Positions 23,277 to 31,144 of a stretch of 32,263 nucleotides of DNA are shown here, piece by piece. Source of the DNA: Lachnospiraceae bacterium UBA3821 (GTDB taxonomy: Bacteria > Bacillota > Clostridia > Lachnospirales > Lachnospiraceae). The position numbers and the translations under genes are program-made. The notes beneath the pieces are model-generated. The model was not told the origin of the DNA. It was given only the letters and a program-made list of their open reading frames with translations, and did not search any database. Position 1 is the first letter of the stretch. Every line of letters starts with the position of its first letter. Where the stretch lies: positions 1 through 32,263 of the forward strand of contig DFDT01000057.1 in the NCBI GenBank assembly GCA_002368865.1, in the 5' to 3' direction.

Positions 23277-24074
23277 ATGTATGGCGCGGTCATTGGAGAT
23301 ATCGTAGGCTCTACTTATGAGCGGCACAATTGCAAATCAAAGGACATCGATCTGTTTCCACAGGGCAGCACATTTACGGATGATACGGTGCTGTCTGTAG
23401 CAATCGCCGATTGTATTTTGAGCAGAGACAGATCAAGTCTTGGTGCAAGACAGAGTTATGCCGGTTTTTTGAAACAATACTATCATAGATATCCCCATTC
23501 CGGTTTTGGGCAGATGTTTGAGGACTGGGCAGTGAGCAGGGATTTGTATATCCAGAGAAGTTACGGAAACGGTGCGGCTATGCGGGTGGCGGCAATCGCT
23601 TATGCCTTTGCGGAGGAAAAGACCATTATAGATGAAGTGAAAAAGAGTTGTTATTACACACATAATAACCGTGAAGCAATCAGGGGGGCGTGTTGCGTTG
23701 CGCTTGCGATCTTCTATGCCCGGAAGGGAAAATCAAAGGAGGAGATCAGGCAGAAACTCGAAAAACAGAGCGGATATGATTTAGATTTCAAGCTGGACAG
23801 CATGCGGGAGCAATATGTGTTTGACAGCCGCGCTTCTTATTCCGTACCACCGGCAATCGTGGCATTCTTGGAGTCAAGAGATTATGAAGATGCAGTGAGA
23901 AATGCAATTTCAATCGGTGGTGACAGCGATACGATCGCATGTATGGCGGGAGGGATTGCGGAGGCCTATTACGGAGTGATTCCGGAGCATATTCTGGACA
24001 AAGCTGAAAGTATTTTGGATGTGGGGCTTAAAAATGTGCTTCGTACATTTAGAGATCATTACATATTTCCATGA
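23277..24074 (+). CDS. ADP-ribosylglycohydrolase family protein
   Basis: A DraG/ARH-type hydrolase of 265 residues that removes ADP-ribose from proteins, nucleic acids or free adducts using two metal ions. The signatures are complete: N-terminal MYGAVIGDIVGSTYE, metal-binding TDDT (34-37), GNGAAMR (97-103) and the C-terminal GGDSDT (214-219). I prefer the ATG at 23277 since many relatives begin MYGA; an in-frame ATG at 23265 directly touches AAGAAGG with no spacer. It begins within 20 bases of the nuclease gene, which suggests shared expression. No ADP-ribosyltransferase partner is visible nearby. Its final 16 bases overlap the convergent AraC gene. Confidence 0.88.
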   Translation: MYGAVIGDIVGSTYERHNCKSKDIDLFPQGSTFTDDTVLSVAIADCILSRDRSSLGARQSYAGFLKQYYHRYPHSGFGQMFEDWAVSRDLYIQRSYGNGAAMRVAAIAYAFAEEKTIIDEVKKSCYYTHNNREAIRGACCVALAIFYARKGKSKEEIRQKLEKQSGYDLDFKLDSMREQYVFDSRASYSVPPAIVAFLESRDYEDAVRNAISIGGDSDTIACMAGGIAEAYYGVIPEHILDKAESILDVGLKNVLRTFRDHYIFP

Positions 24075-24907
24075 TGTTCATTCCGCTTTCGATATTTCAG
24101 CGGGCTCATACCGATCACCCGCTTGAATTGCGCGGTGAGATTTCCGGGGTAGGGATAACCGGTCTCGTGGGCAATCTCCGTCACGGACTTGTCGGAGTGC
24201 AGGAGCAGCTCGCAGACCGCGCGGAGCTTCACTTCCGCCAGGTATTCCGAGTAGGTGCGGTTCAACTGTTTTTTGAACAGTCTGGAAAAGTAGGCATTGG
24301 AAAAGCCGGCATAGGCAGCCACTTCTTTCAGGGTGGGATTCTTGGCATAATGTTTTCCGATGTAGTAAACAGCATTCATGATCTCCGGTGTCAGCGGCGT
24401 GTCGGGGACAAAGTCGTCCATGTCCGGCAGGCGCTTATCCAAAAGAATAGTAAACAATCTGTACAAAAGGGTTTGCAGCGCATAGTCACGATGCGGGGCA
24501 GACCCTTCATATTCTTTCAGCATTTCAGCAAATAAATGATACACCTCTTCTCTATCCCCGTCATGAAAATAGTTGATCGGGTGGGCATAGATGTTGTCCA
24601 GAGTGTGCTGCCCGAATTTCAGGATAAAATCCTGCGCGAATTCCGGTGTAAATTTCAACAGATAGTTCTCATAGGGTGAACTGGAAGCCGGAAAAGTCCG
24701 ATGGTAGACATAGGGCGGCAGCAGTCCGAGACAGCCCTGGTGTTGAATATAGGCACCTGTGGAGGTGATGGTGTAGCGGTCACCGGAGAGCAACAGCCCC
24801 ATCTGGTAAAATCCGGGTGCCACTTCCAGAGTGGACATCTCTGTGGTGGCGGGAAGGGAGCGTCTGGCAATATAGAAGTTTTGACCTTTGGGAAGGGGGT
24901 AAGGCAT
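24059..24907 (-). CDS. AraC-family transcriptional regulator
   Basis: A 282-residue regulator. The N-terminal half resembles a cupin sensing domain (LEVAPGFYQMGLLLSGDRYTI... GCLGLLPPYVYHRTFPAS), and the C-terminal 100 residues hold two helix-turn-helix units: PTLKEVAAYAGFSNAYFSRLFKKQLNRTYSEYL and SVTEIAHETGYPYPGNLTAQFKRVIGMSPLKYR. The ATG at 24907 (minus strand) has AAAGGAGG seven to eight bases upstream; the longer frame from 24970 has none. AraC proteins of this layout usually control sugar uptake or stress genes, but no such target is adjacent, so the regulon is unknown. In the second HTH, PYPGNL is an unusual replacement for the typical DxSYF. Confidence 0.85.
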   Translation of the reverse strand: MPYPLPKGQNFYIARRSLPATTEMSTLEVAPGFYQMGLLLSGDRYTITSTGAYIQHQGCLGLLPPYVYHRTFPASSSPYENYLLKFTPEFAQDFILKFGQHTLDNIYAHPINYFHDGDREEVYHLFAEMLKEYEGSAPHRDYALQTLLYRLFTILLDKRLPDMDDFVPDTPLTPEIMNAVYYIGKHYAKNPTLKEVAAYAGFSNAYFSRLFKKQLNRTYSEYLAEVKLRAVCELLLHSDKSVTEIAHETGYPYPGNLTAQFKRVIGMSPLKYRKRNEHHGNM

Positions 24908-25010
24908 GGCGGGTCCTCCTTTGGATAATTTGATTATATCCAGTATGTCATCTGTGAATAAAAAAATCAAGCATCAGGGTAGCATATGATAAGAAAAACA
25001 TTTGTAAATG

Positions 25011-25019
25011 TGCTAGAAT
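25011..25019 (+). promoter_or_regulatory. Extended -10 element before the first GNAT gene
   Basis: TG at 25011-25012, one base, then TAGAAT at 25014-25019 matches an extended -10. No convincing -35 hexamer is found 16-18 bases upstream, so this is only a candidate. Confidence 0.3.
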
Positions 25020-25061
25020 GAATATAAGTAAAATATAGATTGAGGCAGGAGGGTGAGAAAA

Positions 25062-25496
25062 ATGGTACGGGAAGTCAAGGAGCAGGACAGGGAGGCATTG
25101 CTGGAATTGTATTTGTTTTTACATGAGGATCATATTCCGGATTGCACGGATCGCCTGATGTCGGCGTGGAAACAGATCATGAATGACGCAAATCACCATA
25201 TCATTGTCTATGAACAGGACGGGCGGATCGTATCTTCCTGTGTCTGTGTCATTATACCGAATTTGACAAGGGGTGTGCGCCCCTATGCATTTATAGAAAA
25301 TGTGGTAACGCATTCTGATTATCGCGGGTGTGGGTTTGCCACGGCGTGTCTGAATTATGCCAGGCAGATCGCGGTGGAAAATGATTGTTATAAGATGATG
25401 CTTTTGACAGGTTCTAAAAAAGAGGAAACGTTGAACTTTTATAAGAAGGCGGGGTATAACAGTGAGGATAAGACTGCTTTTATACAGTGGTTGTGA
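25062..25496 (+). CDS. GNAT family N-acetyltransferase
   Basis: A 144-residue acetyltransferase of the GNAT fold. The acetyl-CoA pyrophosphate-binding motif appears as THSDYRGCGFATACLNYA, and the C-terminal NFYKKAGY is the usual beta-bulge ending of the fold. The ATG at 25062 is chosen because AGGAGG at 25047-25052 is nine bases upstream; a GTG at 25053 overlaps this ribosome site. The substrate is unknown; such small stand-alone GNATs act on antibiotics, amines, peptides or proteins. It faces away from the AraC gene, which could be its regulator. Confidence 0.85.
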   Translation: MVREVKEQDREALLELYLFLHEDHIPDCTDRLMSAWKQIMNDANHHIIVYEQDGRIVSSCVCVIIPNLTRGVRPYAFIENVVTHSDYRGCGFATACLNYARQIAVENDCYKMMLLTGSKKEETLNFYKKAGYNSEDKTAFIQWL

Positions 25497-25562
25497 AGCG
25501 GATAAGTTTCTATTTGTGTGCTTGGTCATATAATGCAAAGCGACATTTGGGGAGGAATGATA

Positions 25563-26087
25563 ATGCAATACAAAGATAGTTTTACTGACGCTTTATATGG
25601 TAATCAGGAAAACTGTATTCCAAAAGAATATGATTGGTTTTCTCCTTTATTGGGTGATTGGGAGTTTGATTACAATGATACATTCTTAAATGGTGATTGT
25701 AGTATGCCACAAAGAAGACTGAAAGGCGAATGGATATTCAAAAGAATATTGAATGGGTGCGGCATTGAAGATATATTTATTTGTCCATCGAGAGAAACAA
25801 GACATACAGCACCTCAACCTGATGGGGAATATGGTATAGGGCTTAGGATGTTTAACGAAAAAAATAAGTGTTATGATATGACCTACGCTTGTAGGGGGAA
25901 ATATACGAATTTATGTTTCAAATTAGAAGATGGAATTTTAACGGGAACAGTTTTAGATAATCCAAGTAGAAAATGGAGATTTGTTGAGAGGAATGAGAAT
26001 ACATTTCATTGGCAAAATATTACAGTATTGGACAATGGGGAAATAAAGGTAAACAGTGAAATTTTTGCATATAGAAAAGATATTTAA
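25563..26087 (+). CDS. Protein of unknown function, possible lipocalin-like barrel
   Basis: A 174-residue soluble protein; I recognise no confident family. It starts after GGGGAGG (25549-25555) at the ATG at 25563 (another in-frame ATG is at 25557). The sequence has alternating strand-like segments with many aromatic residues: WFSPLLGDWEFDYNDTF, RRLKGEWIFKRIL, DGEYGIGLRMFNEKNKCYDMTYACRGKYT and KWRFVERNENTFHWQNITV. This resembles DUF1579-like or other small beta-barrel proteins with a LGDWE-type entry motif, but that is a pattern impression. Its coding sequence is visibly richer in A and T than the neighbouring genes, with AAA/ATA/TTA codons common, suggesting acquisition from elsewhere. Confidence 0.6.
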   Translation: MQYKDSFTDALYGNQENCIPKEYDWFSPLLGDWEFDYNDTFLNGDCSMPQRRLKGEWIFKRILNGCGIEDIFICPSRETRHTAPQPDGEYGIGLRMFNEKNKCYDMTYACRGKYTNLCFKLEDGILTGTVLDNPSRKWRFVERNENTFHWQNITVLDNGEIKVNSEIFAYRKDI

Positions 26088-26163
26088 GAACTATAAAAAT
26101 TTGGATTTGTCATAGAAACACTTTTCCGAAAAGGGAAATATAGATTTGGAAAGGCAGACAAGT

Positions 26164-26631
26164 ATGGAGATAAGACGATTCAAGCAGGAAGATGCTGTGG
26201 AAACCGCACAAGTGATAGCAGAAACTTTAAGAAGAAGCAATGGTAAGGATTATCCGCAACAATACATTGAAAAAAACATATCTTCACATGGCGCAGGTGC
26301 GTTGATAAAACTTGCAAAAGAAAGGCACATGTACGTTGTATGTGATAAAGAGCGGATTGTTGGAACCGGTGGTATTGCTGGCTTTTGGGGGAGTATTACG
26401 GAAAGTATTTTGCTCACTATATTCGTTCTGCCCGAATATCAGGGAAAAGGAATAGGTAGGCAGATTATAGACGCTCTCGAACACGATGAATACTTTTTAA
26501 GAGCAAAACGAATTGAAATACCAGCCTCCATTACTGCAGTAGGTTTTTACCGTAAAATGGGATATGATTACAAGGATGGAAATGCTGAATTAGAAAATGG
26601 ATTGCTTTACCGTTTGGAGAAATTCAGATGA
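26164..26631 (+). CDS. GNAT family N-acetyltransferase
   Basis: A 155-residue GNAT with the acetyl-CoA motif VLPEYQGKGIGRQIIDALE and the fold-ending VGFYRKMGYDY. The N-terminus MEIRRFKQEDAVETAQVIAETL is typical of these enzymes. GGAAAGG at 26148-26154 supports the ATG at 26164; a TTG at 26146 would place the start inside this ribosome site. The substrate is unknown. Base composition is moderately A/T-rich, like the gene before it. It is not obviously a duplicate of the GNAT at 25062, as outside the motifs the two sequences differ widely. Confidence 0.85.
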   Translation: MEIRRFKQEDAVETAQVIAETLRRSNGKDYPQQYIEKNISSHGAGALIKLAKERHMYVVCDKERIVGTGGIAGFWGSITESILLTIFVLPEYQGKGIGRQIIDALEHDEYFLRAKRIEIPASITAVGFYRKMGYDYKDGNAELENGLLYRLEKFR

Positions 26632-26678
26632 GTTAGAATTTATGCAGATTGTTAACTAGGAAAGTTGAGTGAAATGAC

Positions 26679-27209
26679 ATGTTAAAGCATGATGAAGTCC
26701 AAATCAGTTTGCAGGATACAGAGTGGCCGTTCTCCTATACTGACCATGACAGAATGATCGTCAGGGCGATCGTCGTGGACGAGGAAGGGTACTATTATTT
26801 TGTCAGAGCAGAGCGTGATGATGATTTCGGAAAAGCGACATTGATCGAGACGGCCGGAGGCAGCGTGGAACAGGGCGAGGAGCTCCACACGGCGCTTAGA
26901 CGGGAGTTGAAGGAAGAATTGGGAGTAGATGTGGAAATCCTCTGTAAGATAGGGGAGGTAAGTGATTTCTATAATCTGATCCACCGGCACAATATCAACA
27001 ATTATTATCTCTGTAAAGTAAAGGCATTGGGCGAGAAAAATTTAACGCAGGACGAAATAGAGAGGTTCCATCTATCAACGCTGCGATTATCGTATGATGA
27101 GGCTGTCAGGGAATATGAGAAATGTGCATGTACAAAACTGGGGCGGCTGATTGCAAACAGAGAGCTGCCTGTTTTGCAGAGGGCAGGAGAGATTCAAAAA
27201 AGAGGATAG
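26679..27209 (+). CDS. NUDIX hydrolase
   Basis: A 176-residue hydrolase of nucleoside diphosphates linked to another moiety. The Nudix box is complete and canonical, GGSVEQGEELHTALRREL followed by KEELGV (G-x5-E-x7-REUxEExGU), at about residues 71-94, and it binds the catalytic metals. The flanking strands (RMIVRAIVVDEEGYYYFVRAERDD) are typical. The substrate cannot be told from sequence: oxidised nucleotides, ADP-ribose, NADH and dinucleotide polyphosphates are all possible. An ADP-ribose-type role would fit the ADP-ribosylglycohydrolase 2.6 kb upstream, but this is only a thought. GGAAAG at about 26660 is the likely ribosome site. Confidence 0.85.
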   Translation: MLKHDEVQISLQDTEWPFSYTDHDRMIVRAIVVDEEGYYYFVRAERDDDFGKATLIETAGGSVEQGEELHTALRRELKEELGVDVEILCKIGEVSDFYNLIHRHNINNYYLCKVKALGEKNLTQDEIERFHLSTLRLSYDEAVREYEKCACTKLGRLIANRELPVLQRAGEIQKRG

Positions 27210-27281
27210 ATATTTGCCTTTTTCCATTTTGACAAATCTCCGATTAAAAACCTCACATTTCTCCGATTTATATCCACACAT

Positions 27282-27709
27282 TTATCCCCGACCCATCTCT
27301 TTTTTCATCAGATCCGCGAGGCGCAGGAAGTCTTCCGACTTTACCAACGCCAGTCCCTGCGTCTCGTCACCGAGGACCATGAGTTGGTCGCCGGTGGACA
27401 GATTGATAGTTTTCCGGGCTTTGGCCGGAATGACGATCTGTCCTTTTTCACCGATGGTGACTACGCCGAAGATGTGCTTTCCCTTGGGCGGGACGCCCAG
27501 CCCCATGAATTCCGAGGGTTCATAGTTGGCCAGGTCGTCCAGGGAGACCTCGAATATTTCCGCCAGTTTTTTGCATTTGTCCAGGTCGGGAACGGTTTCA
27601 CCAACCTCCCACTTTGCGATGGCCTGTCTGGTCACCCCAGTCTTTCTGCTAAGTCTTCCTGGGTAAGGCGTTTATATTTTCTGAGTTGGATCAGATTGTC
27701 TTTGAACAT
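27282..27709 (-). pseudogene. Frameshifted XRE HTH / SpoVT-AbrB regulator
   Basis: An intact helix-turn-helix is split by one missing base. From the ATG at 27709 (minus strand, ribosome site AGAAGGAG) the frame reads MFKDNLIQLRKYKRLTQEDL then AERLG and hits TGA. The next frame continues as VTRQAIAKWEVGETVPDLDK, the rest of a textbook XRE domain. One extra G in the GGGG run (plus-strand CCCC, 27635-27638) would restore LGVTRQ without a break. The remainder carries an AbrB/SpoVT-type DNA-binding domain (FGVVTIGEKGQIVIPAKARK). The gene follows the acyltransferase by 41 bases on the same strand. It could be a real pseudogene, a recoded gene or a sequence error; the frame after the break has a GTG and could be translated separately. 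Confidence 0.85.
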
Positions 27710-27750
27710 GATGGAGTCTCCTTCTGGGTTTATTCTTCTCTTATTTTTAG

Positions 27751-28827
27751 TTATTTGCCGGTTTCTTTTTTAATCCCCAGCAGACAAAACCGGACTACCG
27801 GAATCCTGCGGACAAGTTCGTAAAGCAGCAGACCGCCGGCGAAGGCAGCCACTCCTGTGAGCAGGTAGGTGGGCAGCGCAGGCAGGTTGGTATATTTGTG
27901 GAGGACATAGGCCATGGCCGACAGGGCCAGGTAGTGAAATACATACAGGCCGAAGCTGCGGCCGGACATAAATGTGGCGAAGGGACTTGTTTTATCGCCC
28001 CATTTTTTCATGCCGCCCAGGATTGCAAGGCAGGCAGCCCAGGCGTAGACCACTGCGGGAACGCAGTTTACCGTGGGCATGACAGCATAATTGTCGCCGA
28101 AATGCGTCACCAGGTAAACGATCCCCAGTATGATCGCTGCGGCAATGAGCGGTATGCTGTATTTGCTGATCCGGTAGATGACTTCCTCGTGGGCGAACAG
28201 GAAATAGCCCAGGAAAAAGACAAAACCGTAAATACCGAAGCGGTAGACGCTGATTATGGGTGTGTTCAGGATCATGCCGGACAGCCAGACTGGTATGACC
28301 AAAAACAGAATTACAACAATATTTACCTTGCCGCAAAAGGCATAGAGGCTGCCTTTTTCCTTTTTGCGCACCAAGGCTAAGATCATGGAGAAGAACCACA
28401 GCATCTGGATGAACCAAAGTACACTGGTGCCAGACAAGTCCATGATGAAAAAAAGAACCGGTCCGGGAACCGTATCGGGTATCGTGCTGAATGAGTCGGA
28501 GATGGACATGCTCACATAGCCCTGGATCCAGCCAAAGAGCAGAATACCCAATGTTGACGGCACCAGAAGTTTACGGGTTCTGCTGCGCACAAATTCCCTG
28601 ATGCTGTGGTGTTCCAGATAATAGCGGGAACACATGCCCGCAATGAGAAACAGCAGGATCATAAACCAGGGATAGAGAATGTATTGGATGGCGTCCTGGT
28701 ATTGCGGTGTGGTAAAGGGGCCCACGCCCAGATCGGGTGCCACGCCGTTATACAGGAAAATGACATGGTAGATGACTACCAGCACGACGGTGATCCATCG
28801 AATGTTGTCAATGTAATACTTTCTCAT
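27751..28827 (-). CDS. Acyltransferase 3 family membrane protein
   Basis: A 358-residue integral membrane O-acyltransferase with about ten hydrophobic segments. The N-terminus MRKYYIDNIRWITVVLVVIYHV contains the conserved His in the first membrane helix that is characteristic of the family (OafA/NodX-like). Such proteins move acyl groups, often acetyl, onto sugars or lipids of the cell surface; the acceptor is unknown. The ATG at 28827 (minus strand) has GAGAG six bases upstream; the frame extends further to 28902 but without a ribosome site and across the promoter region. A good promoter is at 28870-28898. The frameshifted regulator gene lies downstream on the same strand, 41 bases away. Confidence 0.85.
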   Translation of the reverse strand: MRKYYIDNIRWITVVLVVIYHVIFLYNGVAPDLGVGPFTTPQYQDAIQYILYPWFMILLFLIAGMCSRYYLEHHSIREFVRSRTRKLLVPSTLGILLFGWIQGYVSMSISDSFSTIPDTVPGPVLFFIMDLSGTSVLWFIQMLWFFSMILALVRKKEKGSLYAFCGKVNIVVILFLVIPVWLSGMILNTPIISVYRFGIYGFVFFLGYFLFAHEEVIYRISKYSIPLIAAAIILGIVYLVTHFGDNYAVMPTVNCVPAVVYAWAACLAILGGMKKWGDKTSPFATFMSGRSFGLYVFHYLALSAMAYVLHKYTNLPALPTYLLTGVAAFAGGLLLYELVRRIPVVRFCLLGIKKETGK

Positions 28828-28869
28828 AAGTTTCTCTCTTTTCTTCTTTTTGCAACTTATTTTAACATT

Positions 28870-28898
28870 ATTGTAATCACCTGGTTGAGAAATGTCTA
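28870..28898 (-). promoter_or_regulatory. Promoter of the acyltransferase gene
   Basis: On the minus strand TAGACA (plus-strand 28893-28898) and TACAAT (plus-strand 28870-28875) are 17 bases apart, and the leader to the ATG at 28827 is about 36 bases. The -35 matches consensus at five of six positions. Confidence 0.65.
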
Positions 28899-28979
28899 CC
28901 AAGAATACCTAACATTTTGTGTCGGAATGTGTTAAGATTGGTTGCGTCGGTGCCTTGCGTTTGTCTTTAAAAAAATGTA

Positions 28980-29008
28980 TTGACTTTTGAAAAAAAATAG
29001 CATATTAT
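28980..29008 (+). promoter_or_regulatory. Promoter of the T-box-aspS-gat operon
   Basis: TTGACT at 28980-28985 and TATTAT at 29003-29008 are separated by 17 bases. Transcription would start near 29015, just upstream of the T-box Stem I. Confidence 0.75.
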
Positions 29009-29014
29009 TACAAA

Positions 29015-29273
29015 CATAAAAATGCAGTGAAGGAGACTCTTACCCGGGAACGCAGCAGGGAGACGGCGTCGCAGACTGAAAGCGCTGTTTGAGGGAAGGG
29101 CAAAGGGAACGCTCCGGAGCAGGCTGCTTGAAAGAGATTTTCGCCGTAGGGCAGCACGTGCCGCGCGTTAAGCGGAAAAGCGGATGAACAAAGGGGTTCA
29201 TCAATGCGGGTGGTACCGCGGATAATTTCATGATTAATCCGTCCCGAAATGTAGATGCATTTCGGGACTTTTT
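29015..29273 (+). promoter_or_regulatory. T-box riboswitch with likely Asn (AAC) specifier
   Basis: A tRNA-sensing leader of about 260 bases. The invariant T-box core GGGTGGTACCGCGG is at 29208-29221 and precedes an intrinsic terminator at 29241-29273. Stem I begins AAGGAGAC at 29030-29037; GGAG (29032-29035) pairs with CTCC (29112-29115) to close the specifier loop. In other clostridial T-boxes the specifier is followed by one base and then CTCCGGAGC; here that places AAC at 29108-29110. This codon pairs with tRNA(Asn), and GAA overlaps it at 29107-29109. No GAC/GAT is present in this part of the loop. AGGGAGACGGCG at 29057-29068 fits the Stem I distal AG region. The 542-base gap between the acyltransferase and aspS starts is filled by two divergent promoters and this leader. 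Confidence 0.8.
29241..29273 (+). terminator. T-box intrinsic terminator upstream of aspS
   Basis: GTCCCGAAATG (29241-29251) and CATTTCGGGAC (29258-29268) form a perfect 11-bp stem with a 6-base loop, followed by five T. It competes with the antiterminator formed around the T-box core and stops transcription when charged tRNA is plentiful. Confidence 0.93.
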
Positions 29274-29369
29274 ATATGCAAAAATAAATACAGATCGAAG
29301 TGCATGATACATTCCGGGCTGCAAAGGCAGGACAGACAAAAGGCCAAAAAGTGTGAAGGAGGAGTGATT

Positions 29370-31106
29370 ATGTACAGAGATCTTACCATCAAGGAAATCG
29401 GAGAGCAGCATATCGGGCAGACCTTGCAGGTGGCCGGGTGGGTGGAAAATATCAGGGATCACGGCGGCGTGTCCTTTCTTGACCTGCGGGATATGTACGG
29501 CGTGCTGCAGGTGGTGATGCGCAATACGGAGCTTTTAAAAGGCATTTCAAAAGAGATGTGTGTGTCCATCACGGGACCGGTGGAAAAAAGGGATGAGGAG
29601 ACCTACAACCCGAAGATCCCCACCGGTACGATTGAACTGGAGGCACAGAAGATAGAGGTGTTGGGGGATATCTATAAGAGGCTTCCCTTCGAAATCATGA
29701 CATCTAAGGAGACCAGGGAGGATGTGCGGCTGACTTATCGTTATCTGGATCTGCGGAATGCGAAGGTGAAGGAAAACATTATCTTCCGCTCCAAGGTGAT
29801 CGCATTTTTGCGGCAGAAGATGACGGAGCTGGGTTTTCTGGAAATCCAGACGCCGATCCTGTGCGCGTCGTCGCCGGAAGGTGCCAGAGATTACATTGTT
29901 CCCTCCAGAAAATATAAGGGAAAATTTTATGCGTTGCCCCAGGCGCCGCAGCAGTATAAGCAGCTGCTGATGGTGTCCGGGTTCGATAAATATTTTCAGA
30001 TCGCGCCCTGTTTTCGGGATGAGGATGCAAGGGCGGACCGGTCGCCAGGAGAATTTTATCAGTTGGATTTTGAGATGAGTTTTGCTACCCAGGAAGATGT
30101 GTTCCGGGTGGGGGAAGAAGTGCTTTCGGCGACTTTTGAACGGTTTGCACCGAAAGGGTATGAGGTGACCAAGGCACCTTATCCTATCATCAGCTACAAG
30201 CAGGCAATGCTGGAGTTCGGCTGTGACAAACCGGATCTGCGCAACCCTCTGCGGATCATGGATGTGACGGAATTTTTCCAGAAGTGTACGTTTAAGCCTT
30301 TCCTGGGAAGAACCGTGCGGGCCATCAAGGTGCACGCCGAGATGTCCAAAGGCTTTCATGAGAAGCTGCTGAAGTTTGCCACGGATATGGGCATGGGCGG
30401 TCTGGGCTACCTGGAGGTGGCAGAGGATCTTTCCTACAAGGGTCCCATCGATAAGTTCATTCCGGACGAGTTGAAGGGAGAGCTGCGGGATTTGGCGGGT
30501 CTGGCAGCGGATGACACCATTTTCTTTATCGCGGATAAGGAGGAGCGGGCAAACTATTATGCGGGCCAGCTTCGGAACGAGCTGGGAAAACAGCTTGACC
30601 TGATCGAGAAAAACGCGTATCGTTTTTGTTATGTGAATGATTTTCCGATGTTTGAGCGGGATGCGGAGACAAAGCAGATCGGATTTACACACAATCCGTT
30701 CTCTATGCCCCAGGGCGGGCTGGAGGCTTTGGAGACAAAAGATCCGCTGGAGGTGCTGGCTTACCAGTATGACATCGTGTGCAACGGGGTGGAGCTTTCC
30801 TCCGGCGCGGTGCGCAACCACGATATGAAGATCATGGAGAAAGCCTTCGAGATTGCAGGCTATGACAAGGAAACGCTGAAGAGTAAATTCGGCGCATTGT
30901 ATCAGGCGTTTCAGTTCGGAGCGCCGCCCCATGCGGGCATGGCGCCCGGCGTGGATCGAATGCTGATGTTGTTGAAAAATGAGGAAAACATTCGCGAGGT
31001 GATTGCGTTCCCGATGAGCGGTTCCGCCCAGGATCTGATGTGCGGCGCACCGGGAGATGTGACAGAGCAGCAGCTCAGAGAGGTGCATATCAAGGTTCGC
31101 GACTAG
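29370..31106 (+). CDS. aspS: Aspartyl-tRNA synthetase, possibly non-discriminating
   Basis: Attaches aspartate to tRNA(Asp), and perhaps also to tRNA(Asn). The 578-residue bacterial-type enzyme has an N-terminal anticodon-binding OB domain (VAGWVENIRDHGGVSFLDLR), class II motif 2 (FRDEDARADR), an inserted GAD-like region in the middle and motif 3 near the end (GMAPGVDRMLMLL). His31 in RDHGG is the residue that in Pseudomonas-type enzymes goes with relaxed tRNA recognition, while E. coli has Leu there. AAGGAGGAG at 29356-29364 supports the ATG at 29370; the longer frame from 29304 lies in the leader. gatC and gatA follow on the same strand, and the leader T-box appears to read an Asn codon, together pointing to an Asn-tRNA role. 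Confidence 0.93.
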   Translation: MYRDLTIKEIGEQHIGQTLQVAGWVENIRDHGGVSFLDLRDMYGVLQVVMRNTELLKGISKEMCVSITGPVEKRDEETYNPKIPTGTIELEAQKIEVLGDIYKRLPFEIMTSKETREDVRLTYRYLDLRNAKVKENIIFRSKVIAFLRQKMTELGFLEIQTPILCASSPEGARDYIVPSRKYKGKFYALPQAPQQYKQLLMVSGFDKYFQIAPCFRDEDARADRSPGEFYQLDFEMSFATQEDVFRVGEEVLSATFERFAPKGYEVTKAPYPIISYKQAMLEFGCDKPDLRNPLRIMDVTEFFQKCTFKPFLGRTVRAIKVHAEMSKGFHEKLLKFATDMGMGGLGYLEVAEDLSYKGPIDKFIPDELKGELRDLAGLAADDTIFFIADKEERANYYAGQLRNELGKQLDLIEKNAYRFCYVNDFPMFERDAETKQIGFTHNPFSMPQGGLEALETKDPLEVLAYQYDIVCNGVELSSGAVRNHDMKIMEKAFEIAGYDKETLKSKFGALYQAFQFGAPPHAGMAPGVDRMLMLLKNEENIREVIAFPMSGSAQDLMCGAPGDVTEQQLREVHIKVRD

Positions 31107-31144
31107 ACGAAAGAGATTTATTGCGTAAAGAAGGGAGATGCAAG

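Noticed and set aside
24933..24938. Minus-strand TATAAT as promoter of the AraC gene
   Set aside because: The only candidate -35 at the correct distance (TTATTC) matches consensus poorly, so the promoter could not be supported.
25529..25534. Perfect TATAAT before the unknown gene as a promoter
   Set aside because: No -35-like hexamer is found 16-18 bases upstream and there is no extended TG; in A/T-rich DNA this match can arise by chance. It is mentioned only as part of the A/T-rich patch.
26122..26138. Hairpin TTTTCC/GGGAAA after the unknown gene as a terminator
   Set aside because: The stem is 6 bp with one G-U pair, and no run of T follows; it overlaps the approach to the next gene's ribosome site.
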